Of a stretch of 62,436 nucleotides of DNA, positions 9,054 through 19,872 are shown one piece after another; positions within the stretch are counted from its first letter, which is position 1, and every line of letters begins with the position of its first letter. Source of the DNA: Bacteroidales bacterium (lineage in GTDB: Bacteria > Bacteroidota > Bacteroidia > Bacteroidales > UBA932); the NCBI GenBank assembly GCA_017557535.1, contig JAFYYM010000100.1, forward strand, positions 1-62,436. The letters are read 5' to 3'. The translations under genes and the position numbers were made by a program. The notes beneath the pieces are model-generated. The model saw only the letters and a program-made list of their open reading frames with translations, was not told the DNA's origin and made no database searches.

Positions 9054-10215
9054 GTCCTTGCGCCGTTTCCACCCTTGGGTGTTCTCAGGAGCTGTAGCGC
9101 AGATAGTGGGGCAGCCCTCTGAAGGCGATGTGGTGGGAGTTTTCGATCATGAAGGCGGCTTCCTCGCTTATGGCCATTACCAGATCGGTTCCATAGCTGT
9201 CAGGATTCTTAGTTTCTCTGGAGAAGATGTCCTGGGCCCTCGTTTTTGGGTGAATATGATTGGGAAAGCCCTCAGGGTAAGAGAGGCGGCAGGACTTGCG
9301 AACGGATTGGAAACCAATTGCTTCCGTCTTATTCATGGAGAAGGTGACGGCCTTCCCGGTTTGATTGTGGATTGGTATGACGGCGTTTGCGTGATGCAGG
9401 CCCATTCCGTCGGGATGTTCCGGGCCAAAGGGGCGATTTGTGAGGCGTTAAAGACTGTTTTCGGGGATAAACTCAAGGCTGTTTATGACAAGAGTTCAGG
9501 TACGGCGCCTTTCAAGGCGGGTCTGGATCTGATCGATGGTTATTTGTTCAAAGCCGATGGTTTCTCCGATGACGAGCAGATTGTCCTTGAGAATGGCAAT
9601 AAGTTCCTTGTGAACTGGACCGAAGGCCAGAAGACGGGTTTCTTCCTCGACCAGAGGGAGAACAGGGCTCTGGTAGGCCGTTATTCCAAAGGTCGTAACG
9701 TTCTCAATCTTTTCTGTTACACGGGAGGCTTCTCGATCTACGCCCTTCATGGCGGAGCGGTTCATGTGGACTCGGTCGACAGTTCGAAAAAGGCTGTCGA
9801 CATGGTTGGTAAGAATATGGTCCTCAATGGTTATGGGGATAACACGCATAATGACATATGCGCGGATGCGATTGATTTTCTTCGAGATGTTCCTGAGGAC
9901 AAATATGATTTGGTGGTTGTCGACCCTCCGGCATTCGCTAAGCACAGGGGCGCTCTGAGCAATGCGTTGAGGGCATATCAGAGGCTTAACGCCGCCGCTA
10001 TCTCAAAAGTGGCTCCTGGAGGATTGGTCTTCACCTTCAGTTGCTCCCAGGTGGTTGACAAGGAGGCTTTCGCTCTGGCTGTTTTCTCCGCCGCGGCTCA
10101 GACCGGTCGGTCAGTCCGTATCCTGGATCGACTGAACCAGCCCGCTGATCATTCAGTCAATATCTATCACCCAGAAGGAGAGTATCTCAAAGGGCTTCTG
10201 CTATACGTGGAGTAG
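9019..10215 (+). CDS. rlmI: 23S rRNA (cytosine-C5)-methyltransferase, RlmI type
   Basis: 398 aa class I SAM-dependent methyltransferase with an N-terminal PUA domain (LKKGRDESLRRFHPWVFSGAV), a central EEHEE-like domain, and a Rossmann domain with NLFCYTGGFSIYALHGGA (motif I), VVDPPAFAKHRGAL (motif IV, DPPxF) and FTFSCSQVVDKEAF (motif VI with the catalytic Cys). RlmI methylates C1962 of 23S rRNA in E. coli; the same target is inferred here. The start overlaps the exonuclease gene. It is the last protein gene before tRNA-Cys. Confidence 0.88.
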   Translation: MTKIILKKGRDESLRRFHPWVFSGAVAQIVGQPSEGDVVGVFDHEGGFLAYGHYQIGSIAVRILSFSGEDVLGPRFWVNMIGKALRVREAAGLANGLETNCFRLIHGEGDGLPGLIVDWYDGVCVMQAHSVGMFRAKGAICEALKTVFGDKLKAVYDKSSGTAPFKAGLDLIDGYLFKADGFSDDEQIVLENGNKFLVNWTEGQKTGFFLDQRENRALVGRYSKGRNVLNLFCYTGGFSIYALHGGAVHVDSVDSSKKAVDMVGKNMVLNGYGDNTHNDICADAIDFLRDVPEDKYDLVVVDPPAFAKHRGALSNALRAYQRLNAAAISKVAPGGLVFTFSCSQVVDKEAFALAVFSAAAQTGRSVRILDRLNQPADHSVNIYHPEGEYLKGLLLYVE

Positions 10216-10245
10216 AAAAGGATTTTGAATATTAAATTAAATTCG

Positions 10246-10253
10246 TATATTTG
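10246..10253 (+). promoter_or_regulatory. Promoter -7 box for tRNA-Cys
   Basis: TATATTTG at the -7 position, with a TTG of a -33 element at 10224-10226 and 19 bases between them, which is the textbook Bacteroidota spacing. It ends 10 bases before the tRNA. Confidence 0.75.
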
Positions 10254-10263
10254 CAATCCATCT

Positions 10264-10334
10264 GGTGCTTTGGCCGAGCGGTTAGGCACAGGTCTGCAAA
10301 ACCTGGGACAGCGGTTCGATTCCGCTAGGCACCT
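10264..10334 (+). tRNA. tRNA-Cys (GCA)
   Basis: Cloverleaf is complete: acceptor GGTGCTT paired with AGGCACC (one G-T), D-arm, anticodon stem CAGGT/ACCTG with loop CTGCAAA giving anticodon GCA, and T-arm GCGG TTCGATT CCGC. No CCA is encoded. It has its own promoter box and is immediately followed by a long perfect inverted repeat that reuses its last three bases. Confidence 0.97.
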
Positions 10335-10377
10335 CAAACCAGAAGAGCTCCCTTGCGGGAGCTCTTCTGGTTTGAGG
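10332..10377. terminator. Long perfect hairpin after tRNA-Cys
   Basis: A 21-bp perfect inverted repeat: 10332-10352 pairs with 10357-10377 around a TTGC loop. The stem contains AGAAGAGCTCCC and its complement. It lies between the tRNA and the convergent glycosidase gene, so it probably ends transcription from both sides, although no T-tract follows on the plus strand. The left arm starts inside the 3' end of the tRNA. Confidence 0.6.
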
Positions 10378-10429
10378 GCCCTCCGGCCCTATAATTCAAA
10401 AGAGAGCGTCGACCTTGCCCGGAAAAGGT

Positions 10430-12427
10430 CTACAATTTGACCGAAACAGTGGCGTCGGAGGCGAGCTTGTAGTTTTTGGTGGTACCGGTGAGATGGTTGG
10501 TGAGTCGTAGCTCCAGTTTGTCTCCAACCGAGCGGGTGACTTCCAGGTCGAAGTCGCCTCCGAAAGCCCGTATGTGCCTGAGTGCCATCTGGTTCCAATC
10601 TTCCGCAAGACGGGGCGTGACAGAGAACGAGCGGAACCCTGTCGGGCGTATTCCGAACATTCCCTCGGTAATGACCCTGCAATAAAGGCCGCTCTCGGCG
10701 GAAAGATGCCTTTGGGAACCCTCCGGCCATGCCTCAATCGGATAGGGGACATGATCTCCGAGCAGTCTGCGGGAAGAGTAGTACTGGAGGAAGTCTCCGG
10801 CTGTCCTCGTGTCTCCGGCTATGTACATTCCCCTCAATGAATAAAGTGTGGAACGATCCCAGAATGTCTCGCTTCCCTGTTGGGTCAGGAGTCCGTCCTT
10901 CGTCATGAGCTTGTCGGAAGTCAATGCGGCGATTGTGCCCTCGGCCCTGTTCAGGATTCCAACTATCAGTGGCATACATATCCATGAGCGGAGAACATCG
11001 TTACCGTCATAATAACGGTAAGTGTGGTAGCCTTGAACATCTGCCCCGAAATAGCTCTCGATAGCCTTCTCCAACTTGTCGGCACGTGTGTTATAAAGCT
11101 TTGAGACAGATGATTTTAGCCCGAGTTCTTTGGCAAGGAAAGCCGCTGATCGGAGCCCGTCATAATATAGGGTTGATGTGCACAAGTTCGCATCGCCTGA
11201 GGGGAATCGCCCCTCAAGCTCATCCGAGTCGGAAAGGACAACCCCGTCAGGGCTGAGTTTCCTATGACAATACTCCAAGCACCACTCGATGAGCGGCCAG
11301 AGTTTCAAAGCCTCAGCCTTGTCACCCTTCTCAAGGGCGTAACGAGAGGCTCCGTGAGCGATCATCGCGGCATCACCTCGGTCTCCCGCACCGTCCCATA
11401 TGTCAATGCCCTCAGCGATAATGGAGCTTGGAATAGGCTTGTATTCCGTGTTCATGAAGCGGGCGAAATGCATGTATGAATTCAAAGCCGAGTCGTCGCC
11501 TTTCCAATAGCCCAGGAAAGGGAAAAACGGGTTGACATACTCCGCTTGGTCATTTGCCCAAATGGCAGCATAGTATGACTCACCGCCCGGGCCGTGCATA
11601 TAACCTCCCGCTGTCTTGAAAATGCTTTCGGACGCCCTGATTTTAGCGAAACGGAACTCTCTGTCTATCACGTCGTCAGGGGTGTCAAGCACGAGATAAC
11701 TGTCAATTGTCCGGAGGTAATCCAGACGGGACGCCAACTCAGCCTCGAGATCAGGCTCGATCATTCTCTCTCCGACACGGTACGCTTGGAAACATGCTCC
11801 AAAGCGAAGCTTCTCTCCGGCCCCCAGCCTGAATGTGCCATCTCCGAGAATGTCTCCCCGAATAATGTACGACCCGGTCACTCCTTTCTCCGAGGGAGTG
11901 GTGAAGACCTGAGAGAATGTGGGAATATATACTATAATATCCCTATCAGTAATATTCTCAAGCTCATATACTTCCCCCATCAACGGCTTGTCTGTCGACG
12001 GGAAAATCTTGCGGGTGAGCCTTACTGTTGGCGCTGGCGTGACTCCCGGACGTGTCCTGCTGGCCGTGAACGAGCTGATGACCTCCATATAGCCGTTTAG
12101 TGAGACCTCCTCCACTTTCTCCGCCGTCAATGAATAACCGTTGACGCTCACTAAAGACGGAATATTCACTCCCATCCTGTGCATCAGGCTGGCGTGGGTG
12201 TTGTTCGGGATAGTACGGAGCATTGGGAACACAAGTGAGCGCTCACTATGGAAACTAAGGTCGGATCCTACTCCCCAGCGCAGCACGAAGGCCATTTGTT
12301 CACCACTCATCTCGATGTGATCATCGTAGGGGAGCGTACTGTCGGATAGATTGAGAGATATGCCGTTGCCGTCAGGTGACAGGACCCAGCAAAGCGAGGA
12401 AATCAGGGTAGCGATAAGGATTCTCAT
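10430..12427 (-). CDS. Six-hairpin (alpha/alpha)6 glycosidase-like secreted protein
   Basis: 665 aa with a signal peptide (MRILIATLISSLCWVLS). The N-terminal half looks like a beta-sandwich; from about residue 250 helices typical of an (alpha/alpha)6 barrel follow, with YYAAIWANDQAEYVNPFFPF, IIAEGIDIWDGAGDRGDAAM, SDSDELEGRFPSGDANL and WDRSTLYSLRGMYIAGD. These resemble six-hairpin glycosidases distantly related to GH63/GH78/GH95-type enzymes. Acidic residues in IWANDQAE and GAGDRGDA are catalytic candidates. Exact family and substrate are not determined. It is divergent from the GH2 gene and shares its regulatory region, suggesting a joint role in glycan breakdown. Confidence 0.72.
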   Translation of the reverse strand: MRILIATLISSLCWVLSPDGNGISLNLSDSTLPYDDHIEMSGEQMAFVLRWGVGSDLSFHSERSLVFPMLRTIPNNTHASLMHRMGVNIPSLVSVNGYSLTAEKVEEVSLNGYMEVISSFTASRTRPGVTPAPTVRLTRKIFPSTDKPLMGEVYELENITDRDIIVYIPTFSQVFTTPSEKGVTGSYIIRGDILGDGTFRLGAGEKLRFGACFQAYRVGERMIEPDLEAELASRLDYLRTIDSYLVLDTPDDVIDREFRFAKIRASESIFKTAGGYMHGPGGESYYAAIWANDQAEYVNPFFPFLGYWKGDDSALNSYMHFARFMNTEYKPIPSSIIAEGIDIWDGAGDRGDAAMIAHGASRYALEKGDKAEALKLWPLIEWCLEYCHRKLSPDGVVLSDSDELEGRFPSGDANLCTSTLYYDGLRSAAFLAKELGLKSSVSKLYNTRADKLEKAIESYFGADVQGYHTYRYYDGNDVLRSWICMPLIVGILNRAEGTIAALTSDKLMTKDGLLTQQGSETFWDRSTLYSLRGMYIAGDTRTAGDFLQYYSSRRLLGDHVPYPIEAWPEGSQRHLSAESGLYCRVITEGMFGIRPTGFRSFSVTPRLAEDWNQMALRHIRAFGGDFDLEVTRSVGDKLELRLTNHLTGTTKNYKLASDATVSVKL

Positions 12428-12456
12428 CGGTTTTTGTTTTTATGAGTATACTTTTA

Positions 12457-12464
12457 CAAATATA
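12457..12464 (-). promoter_or_regulatory. Promoter -7 box for six-hairpin glycosidase
   Basis: Minus-strand TATATTTG, an exact TAnnTTTG, about 30 bases before the gene start at 12427. Confidence 0.65.
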
Positions 12465-12486
12465 TGAAATATATCATCCTTTTTGT

Positions 12487-12494
12487 TAAATTTG
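12487..12494 (+). promoter_or_regulatory. Promoter -7 box for GH2 gene
   Basis: TAAATTTG, exact TAnnTTTG, 52 bases upstream of the ATG at 12547. It is 22 bases from the opposing box, so the two divergent promoters probably share regulator sites. Confidence 0.6.
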
Positions 12495-12528
12495 CCTTAT
12501 AGGCTCATTACCTTGAAACCCTGATTAA

Positions 12529-15711
<3,183 letters not shown>

Positions 15712-15712
15712 C

Positions 15713-15825
15713 CGACAGAAGCCCTTCGTTTTCGTAACCACTGCCACCCTCGGCACGTTAAGAGGGAGGGGCCCTTTAGGGAAGGGCCGCGAAGCGGCGG
15801 TTACGGAAGCGAAGGGCTTCTGTCG
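15713..15825. repeat. Structured intergenic element, copy 1
   Basis: Outer arms 15713-15728 and 15810-15825 are a perfect 16-bp inverted repeat (CGACAGAAGCCCTTCG) that extends imperfectly inward. Inside are two blocks identical to the element at 34816-34939: 25 bases at 15742-15766 and 20 bases at 15784-15803. In the first block TGCC pairs with GGCA and the loop CCCTC can pair with GAGGG downstream, an H-type pseudoknot. The second block holds the hairpin GCCGC-GAA-GCGGC. A copy-specific hairpin (GGCCCTT...AAGGGCC) separates them. It begins two bases after the GH2 stop codon and lies between convergent genes, so bidirectional termination is one likely role. Confidence 0.8.
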
Positions 15826-15836
15826 CTTAGTTAATA

Positions 15837-17165
15837 TTAATACCGGTTTAAGGGACGACCTGCGGTCATATAGTGGACCTTCTGGCGTACATTGGCAAGG
15901 ATTGCCTCATACTCTGCCTTGCCATCCTCGGATACACCATTGACCACATCCGCGTACTTGGCCACTGCGTTAAGCACGGTGTCGATCAGTTCGACAATAT
16001 CTACCATATCCTTCTCTACAAAACCTCTTGAGGTGATGGCAGGTGTGCCTATTCTGACTCCGGATGTCTTGAACGGGCTGCGGGAGTCAAAGGGGACCAT
16101 ATTCTTGTTGAGAGTGATCTCGGCCCTCTCCAGCTCTTTTTCGGCCATGCGGCCGGTAACATCCGCGAACTTGGTGCGCAAATCAATGAGCATAAGATGG
16201 TTATCAGTGCCTCCGGAGACAACTTTATATCCCCTGGAAACGAACTCCTCAGCCATCTTTTTGGCGTTGGCCATCACCTGCTTCTGGTAATCCACGAACT
16301 CGGGTTGCATCGCCTCGTAGAAAGCCACGGCCTTGGCGGCGATGACGTGCTCGAGGGGGCCTCCCTGGACTCCGGGGAAAACGCTGGAATTCAGGATGGC
16401 GCTCATTTTTTTGATCTCGCCCTTCGGGGTGGTGAGTCCCCATGGATTGTCGAAGTCCTTGCCCATCAAGATAATACCGCCACGGGGACCGCGAAGGGTC
16501 TTGTGTGTGGTGGAGGTCACGATGTGGGCATATTCCACAGGATTCTTCAGCAAGCCGGCAGCGATAAGTCCGGCTGTGTGGGCCATGTCTATCCAAAGAA
16601 GGGCGCCGACCTTGTCCGCTATCGCGCGCATTCTCTCATAGTCCCATTCACGGGAATATGCCGAAGCACCGCCGATGATGAGCTTTGGCTTGGTCTCGAG
16701 CGCGGTTTCCTCCATCTTGTCGTAGTCCACCATGCCTGTCTCCTCGTTCAAGCCGTAAGCGACGGCGTGGTACAAAATGCCGGAAGCGTTGACGGGGGAG
16801 CCGTGGGTCAGGTGACCTCCTTGTGAGAGATCAAGTCCCATGAAGGTGTCACCCGGCTTCAGGCAAGCCATGATCACCGCCATGTTGGCCTGAGCCCCGG
16901 AGTGGGGCTGGACATTGGCGTACTCAGCGTTGTATATCTTGCGGAGACGCTCAATGGCGAGGTTCTCTATCTGGTCAACTATTTGGCAACCACCATAATA
17001 CCTCTTTCCGGGATATCCCTCGGCGTATTTGTTCGTGCAGATGGAGCCCATCGCCTCGAGGACGTGGTCGCTGACATAATTTTCTGACGCAATCAGTTCC
17101 AGTCCGGAAGATTGCCTTTCCTTCTCATTTCTGATCAGATCGAAAACCTGAAGATCCTGTTTCAT
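15837..17165 (-). CDS. glyA: Serine hydroxymethyltransferase
   Basis: PLP enzyme that interconverts serine and glycine while charging tetrahydrofolate with a one-carbon unit. 442 aa from the ATG at 17165. Family blocks include [55 protein letters not shown] and the PLP-binding lysine in [15 protein letters not shown]. The C-terminus has [14 protein letters not shown]. An in-frame TTG further upstream is ignored because [11 protein letters not shown] is a normal family start and a TATATTTG box lies 40 bases before it. Divergent from the methyltransferase gene. Confidence 0.97.
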   Translation of the reverse strand: MKQDLQVFDLIRNEKERQSSGLELIASENYVSDHVLEAMGSICTNKYAEGYPGKRYYGGCQIVDQIENLAIERLRKIYNAEYANVQPHSGAQANMAVIMACLKPGDTFMGLDLSQGGHLTHGSPVNASGILYHAVAYGLNEETGMVDYDKMEETALETKPKLIIGGASAYSREWDYERMRAIADKVGALLWIDMAHTAGLIAAGLLKNPVEYAHIVTSTTHKTLRGPRGGIILMGKDFDNPWGLTTPKGEIKKMSAILNSSVFPGVQGGPLEHVIAAKAVAFYEAMQPEFVDYQKQVMANAKKMAEEFVSRGYKVVSGGTDNHLMLIDLRTKFADVTGRMAEKELERAEITLNKNMVPFDSRSPFKTSGVRIGTPAITSRGFVEKDMVDIVELIDTVLNAVAKYADVVNGVSEDGKAEYEAILANVRQKVHYMTAGRPLNRY

Positions 17166-17205
17166 AAAAGATGTGTTAAAATAGTTTTCAGTGGTCTCTA
17201 AAAAG

Positions 17206-17213
17206 CAAATATA
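17206..17213 (-). promoter_or_regulatory. Promoter -7 box for glyA
   Basis: Minus-strand TATATTTG, exact, 40 bases upstream of the glyA start at 17165. Confidence 0.65.
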
Positions 17214-17234
17214 CAATTAAAATCCCATTTTCGC

Positions 17235-17242
17235 TATATTTG
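17235..17242 (+). promoter_or_regulatory. Promoter -7 box for SpoU-family methyltransferase
   Basis: TATATTTG, exact, 21 bases before the ATG at 17264; divergent partner of the glyA box. Confidence 0.65.
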
Positions 17243-17263
17243 CGGAGCATATTCTTGATTAAA

Positions 17264-17851
17264 ATGAGAGACAGAAAACTGCTCAACATAGAATTGGGAC
17301 GCCTCAGTCCCGAGGAATACAGGAATTCAGGCGAGATCGGCCTGGTGGTTGTCCTGGACAACATAAGGAGCGCTCACAATGTGGGGTCAGTGTTCCGGTC
17401 GTGCGACTCGTTTAAAGTTGACAAGTTGTGGCTGTGTGGAATATGCGCTGTCCCACCCTCTGCTGAGATACGTAAGTCCGCTCTTGGAGCCGAGGAAAGC
17501 GTGCCATGGGAGTATTCTGAGAGCACACTGGATGCCGTGAAGCGGCTTGGAGAGCAGGGTTATACGATAATCAGCGTTGAGCAGACTGTCGGAGCAGTCA
17601 GCCTGGAGGATTTCTTCCCGGAGTTCGATCAGGCAGAGCATCATAAGTACGCCGTTGTGTTCGGCAATGAGGTTGACGGAGTAAGTCAAGATGTTGTCGA
17701 CGCCTCGGATTCATGCTTGGAGATTCCTCAGTTCGGCACAAAGCACTCGCTGAATGTCTCTGTCGCTGTTGGTGTGATACTCTGGCATTTCACTAATGCC
17801 CGGCTCACTTCTCCAGCCAAGCCAGGAAATCCTCAGTCCTTGAGCGACTGA
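17264..17851 (+). CDS. SpoU/TrmH-family RNA 2'-O-methyltransferase
   Basis: 195 aa knotted (SPOUT) methyltransferase that transfers a methyl group from SAM to ribose of tRNA or rRNA. The three family motifs are present: motif 1 VVVLDNIRSAHNVGSVFRSC (Asn and Arg), motif 2 YAVVFGNEVDGVSQDVVD, motif 3 LEIPQFGTKHSLNVSVAVGVILW. The target base is not decidable from sequence. The start is the ATG at 17264. Its last 47 bases overlap the 3' end of the convergent response-regulator gene, and the tail residues after about 180 are unlikely to be structural. Confidence 0.88.
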   Translation: MRDRKLLNIELGRLSPEEYRNSGEIGLVVVLDNIRSAHNVGSVFRSCDSFKVDKLWLCGICAVPPSAEIRKSALGAEESVPWEYSESTLDAVKRLGEQGYTIISVEQTVGAVSLEDFFPEFDQAEHHKYAVVFGNEVDGVSQDVVDASDSCLEIPQFGTKHSLNVSVAVGVILWHFTNARLTSPAKPGNPQSLSD

Positions 17852-18578
17852 CCGTAAGGTCGGGAGAAGGCCCCAGACTAGCGGGAAAGGATGTCTTGGG
17901 AAAAACTCTCAACCTGCCTCCAATGAGTTTAGTGACACTTTGAACAGCCTCTTTCGAGAATATGCAACTTCTGGAGATCTTGAAGAAACGCTCAGGATCC
18001 AGGCTTGTCATGATAGTGTCCAAAGTCGAGTCGACAATGAACACGGAGCCCTCATGGGTCACCACGTGGTTGTTCTTATCCTCAGAGAAGAAATACGCTA
18101 TGTCCCCGGTTTTCACAGGAACGATCCTGTCGTTGAGATGAACAAGGAAACGCTCCTTGTATTCTTTCGCCCTCCTCCCTTCAGACAAAGCTCCAAGAAT
18201 CTTATCCACGTCCAGCGATGGTGTGGAATGCCTGCACCTGTCCACGGCCCTGGTGAGAGCGGCGAGATCGATCGGCTTCAGGAGGTAGTCCACGGAGCCG
18301 GCCTCGAAGGCTTTGACAGCATAATTGTCATAAGCCGTCGTCATCACCACATGAGCCTTTACCTCCGCTTGACGGAATATCTCAAAGCACTCTCCATCAG
18401 ATAGTTCCACATCCATGAATATGGTCTCGGCAGTGTCCGGATGAGCATTGAGCCATTCCACCGACTCCCTTACCGACCCGAGTTCCGCGACTATCTCGAT
18501 GTCTGGGAAGTTGCTCGCCAAGGTCCTCTCCAGGCTTCTCCTGGCCATTATCTCGTCTTCGATAATCAGCACTCTCAT
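17805..18578 (-). CDS. LytTR-type response regulator
   Basis: 257 aa. The N-terminal receiver domain shows MRVLIIEDEIMARRSLER (acidic pair), TIFMDVELSDGE (phospho-acceptor Asp) and HVVMTTAYDNYAVKAFEAGSVDYLLKPI (conserved Thr and Lys). The C-terminal LytTR DNA-binding domain carries RFLVHLNDRIVPVKTGDIAYFFSEDKNNHVV and FFKISRSCIFSKEAVQSV. It overlaps the sensor kinase gene by four bases, so the pair is a two-component system. It sits divergently next to the starch operon and may or may not regulate it. Its 3' end overlaps the methyltransferase gene. Confidence 0.92.
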   Translation of the reverse strand: MRVLIIEDEIMARRSLERTLASNFPDIEIVAELGSVRESVEWLNAHPDTAETIFMDVELSDGECFEIFRQAEVKAHVVMTTAYDNYAVKAFEAGSVDYLLKPIDLAALTRAVDRCRHSTPSLDVDKILGALSEGRRAKEYKERFLVHLNDRIVPVKTGDIAYFFSEDKNNHVVTHEGSVFIVDSTLDTIMTSLDPERFFKISRSCIFSKEAVQSVTKLIGGRLRVFPKTSFPASLGPSPDLTVSRSRTEDFLAWLEK

Positions 18579-19717
18579 AGTAAAGGTAGTTTTACTGTGT
18601 AGTCGTCCTCTGTCTTGGTCACCTCAATCCCACCAGAGGATCTCGCATTATACTGCCCCCTTATATAGTTCAGCCCCAGACCGCTGGATTGGGATGGAGT
18701 CAGTCTCGGGATCAGGTTGTTTGTCACAGTCAGATTCTGTCCGTCAGAAGTGATCTTGACCTTCAACGGTCTGTCGGGATTCACCGCGTTGTGCTTGGTC
18801 GCGTTCTCAAGGAGCAGTTGCACTGAGCAAGGAATCACACTCTTACGCATGTCCTCCTCGGGAATCTCCACCTCCACGTCCAGGCCTTCCTGGAATCGCA
18901 CTTTAAGGAGATCCTTGTACATATCCACATAGGTCATCTCGTCTCTCAGGGTGACGGTGCTCTCTTCCTCGTTTTTAAGCATATATCGGTATATTCCGGC
19001 GAGCTTGTGGATGTACACGCTGGCTTCCTCTACCTTCCCGTCGAGCACAAGAGCGTCGAGGATATTCAAGGAGTTGAAAAGGAAGTGGGGGTTAACCTGT
19101 TGTTTGAGATTGAGGTACTGGAACTTGGCGAGATCTGCCCTGTCCTTTTCCTTCTCGGCTTGGCGTTTGGCTGAGATGGCATATTCAACCATGTAGATAA
19201 CCGAGTATATCAGGATAGCGGCCATCAGGGCGACCGAACCAAGAAGGAATTCCCCGCTGAATATGGTGGAGCTGAACAACCGTATGACGAATCTCAAGGC
19301 CAGAACAACGGCGATCGCTATAATCAGCCATGTTATCTCTTTGGGAGTCACTTCTTGCTTTGAGCTGGAGTGACTGGAATACTGCTTAAGGAAAAGGGCA
19401 AGCGCCCAGCCGATGGTCTCGGTCGTGATGAAGGTGGCAATGGCGTGGGACAGGAGAGGGTGACTCACGAGAAGATTCACCAGTGCCGCTATTCCGTTGC
19501 CCATCAGGAAACCTACTATATTGGCGATGATGATCACTATGGCGCTGAACTCTACGCTCTGGCGATACCTGAGACAAAGGATTACCGTCAGGAATATGGT
19601 CAGGGAGGTCAAAATGAGGTCGTCGCTGATTCCATATATGCGGCACAAAACAGCTCCGGCCGCATGCAGAAGCGCGAAGCCGTGGATAATCGCGTAAGTG
19701 TTAAGCCTCGATTTCAT
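18575..19717 (-). CDS. LytS/YehU-type membrane histidine kinase
   Basis: About 380 aa. Roughly six hydrophobic segments fill the first 200 residues, then a coiled linker (SAKRQAEKEKDRADLAKFQYLNL) leads to the His_kinase domain with the phospho-acceptor in LKQQVNPHFLFNSLNILDAL and the ATPase N-box/G-box regions CSVQLLLENATKHNAV and SSGLGLNYIRGQY. This is the LytS/YehU layout, matched to a LytTR regulator. The ATG at 19717 (MKSRLNTYAIIHG) is preferred; one at 19762 is in frame and adds 15 residues. The signal sensed is unknown; the neighbouring sugar operon makes a nutrient cue plausible. Confidence 0.88.
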   Translation of the reverse strand: MKSRLNTYAIIHGFALLHAAGAVLCRIYGISDDLILTSLTIFLTVILCLRYRQSVEFSAIVIIIANIVGFLMGNGIAALVNLLVSHPLLSHAIATFITTETIGWALALFLKQYSSHSSSKQEVTPKEITWLIIAIAVVLALRFVIRLFSSTIFSGEFLLGSVALMAAILIYSVIYMVEYAISAKRQAEKEKDRADLAKFQYLNLKQQVNPHFLFNSLNILDALVLDGKVEEASVYIHKLAGIYRYMLKNEEESTVTLRDEMTYVDMYKDLLKVRFQEGLDVEVEIPEEDMRKSVIPCSVQLLLENATKHNAVNPDRPLKVKITSDGQNLTVTNNLIPRLTPSQSSGLGLNYIRGQYNARSSGGIEVTKTEDDYTVKLPLL

Positions 19718-19805
19718 AAACGAGCGTTCTCCGCAATTTAAACAAAAATCGCCATACTTCATCCATGAATTCTTTCAATTCATCCTCTTTTTTCTGACAA
19801 TTCAT
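19701..19805 (-). CDS. Possible 34-residue leader peptide overlapping the kinase start
   Basis: An ATG at 19805 opens a 34-codon frame, beginning MNCQKKEDELKEFMDEVW and ending YEIEA, which stops 14 bases inside the kinase gene. The product would be a charged amphipathic helix. The kinase ATG lies within it in another frame, an arrangement that could couple translation. No promoter is assigned and conservation is unknown, so this is only a candidate. Confidence 0.2.
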   Translation of the reverse strand: MNCQKKEDELKEFMDEVWRFLFKLRRTLVYEIEA

Positions 19806-19812
19806 CGTTTAT

Positions 19813-19846
19813 TTATTTATAAATAAGTAAAGAAAAACTAAATTTG
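19813..19846 (+). promoter_or_regulatory. Starch operon promoter with AT-rich palindrome
   Basis: TAAATTTG at 19839-19846 matches TAnnTTTG and ends 26 bases before the MFS transporter ATG. Overlapping its -33 region is a perfect 14-bp palindrome, TTATTTATAAATAA (19813-19826), a possible operator for a dimeric regulator such as the adjacent LytTR protein. The rest of the operon has no comparable promoter between genes. Confidence 0.5.
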
Positions 19847-19872
19847 ATGGATTAATAACGTGAAACGATAAC

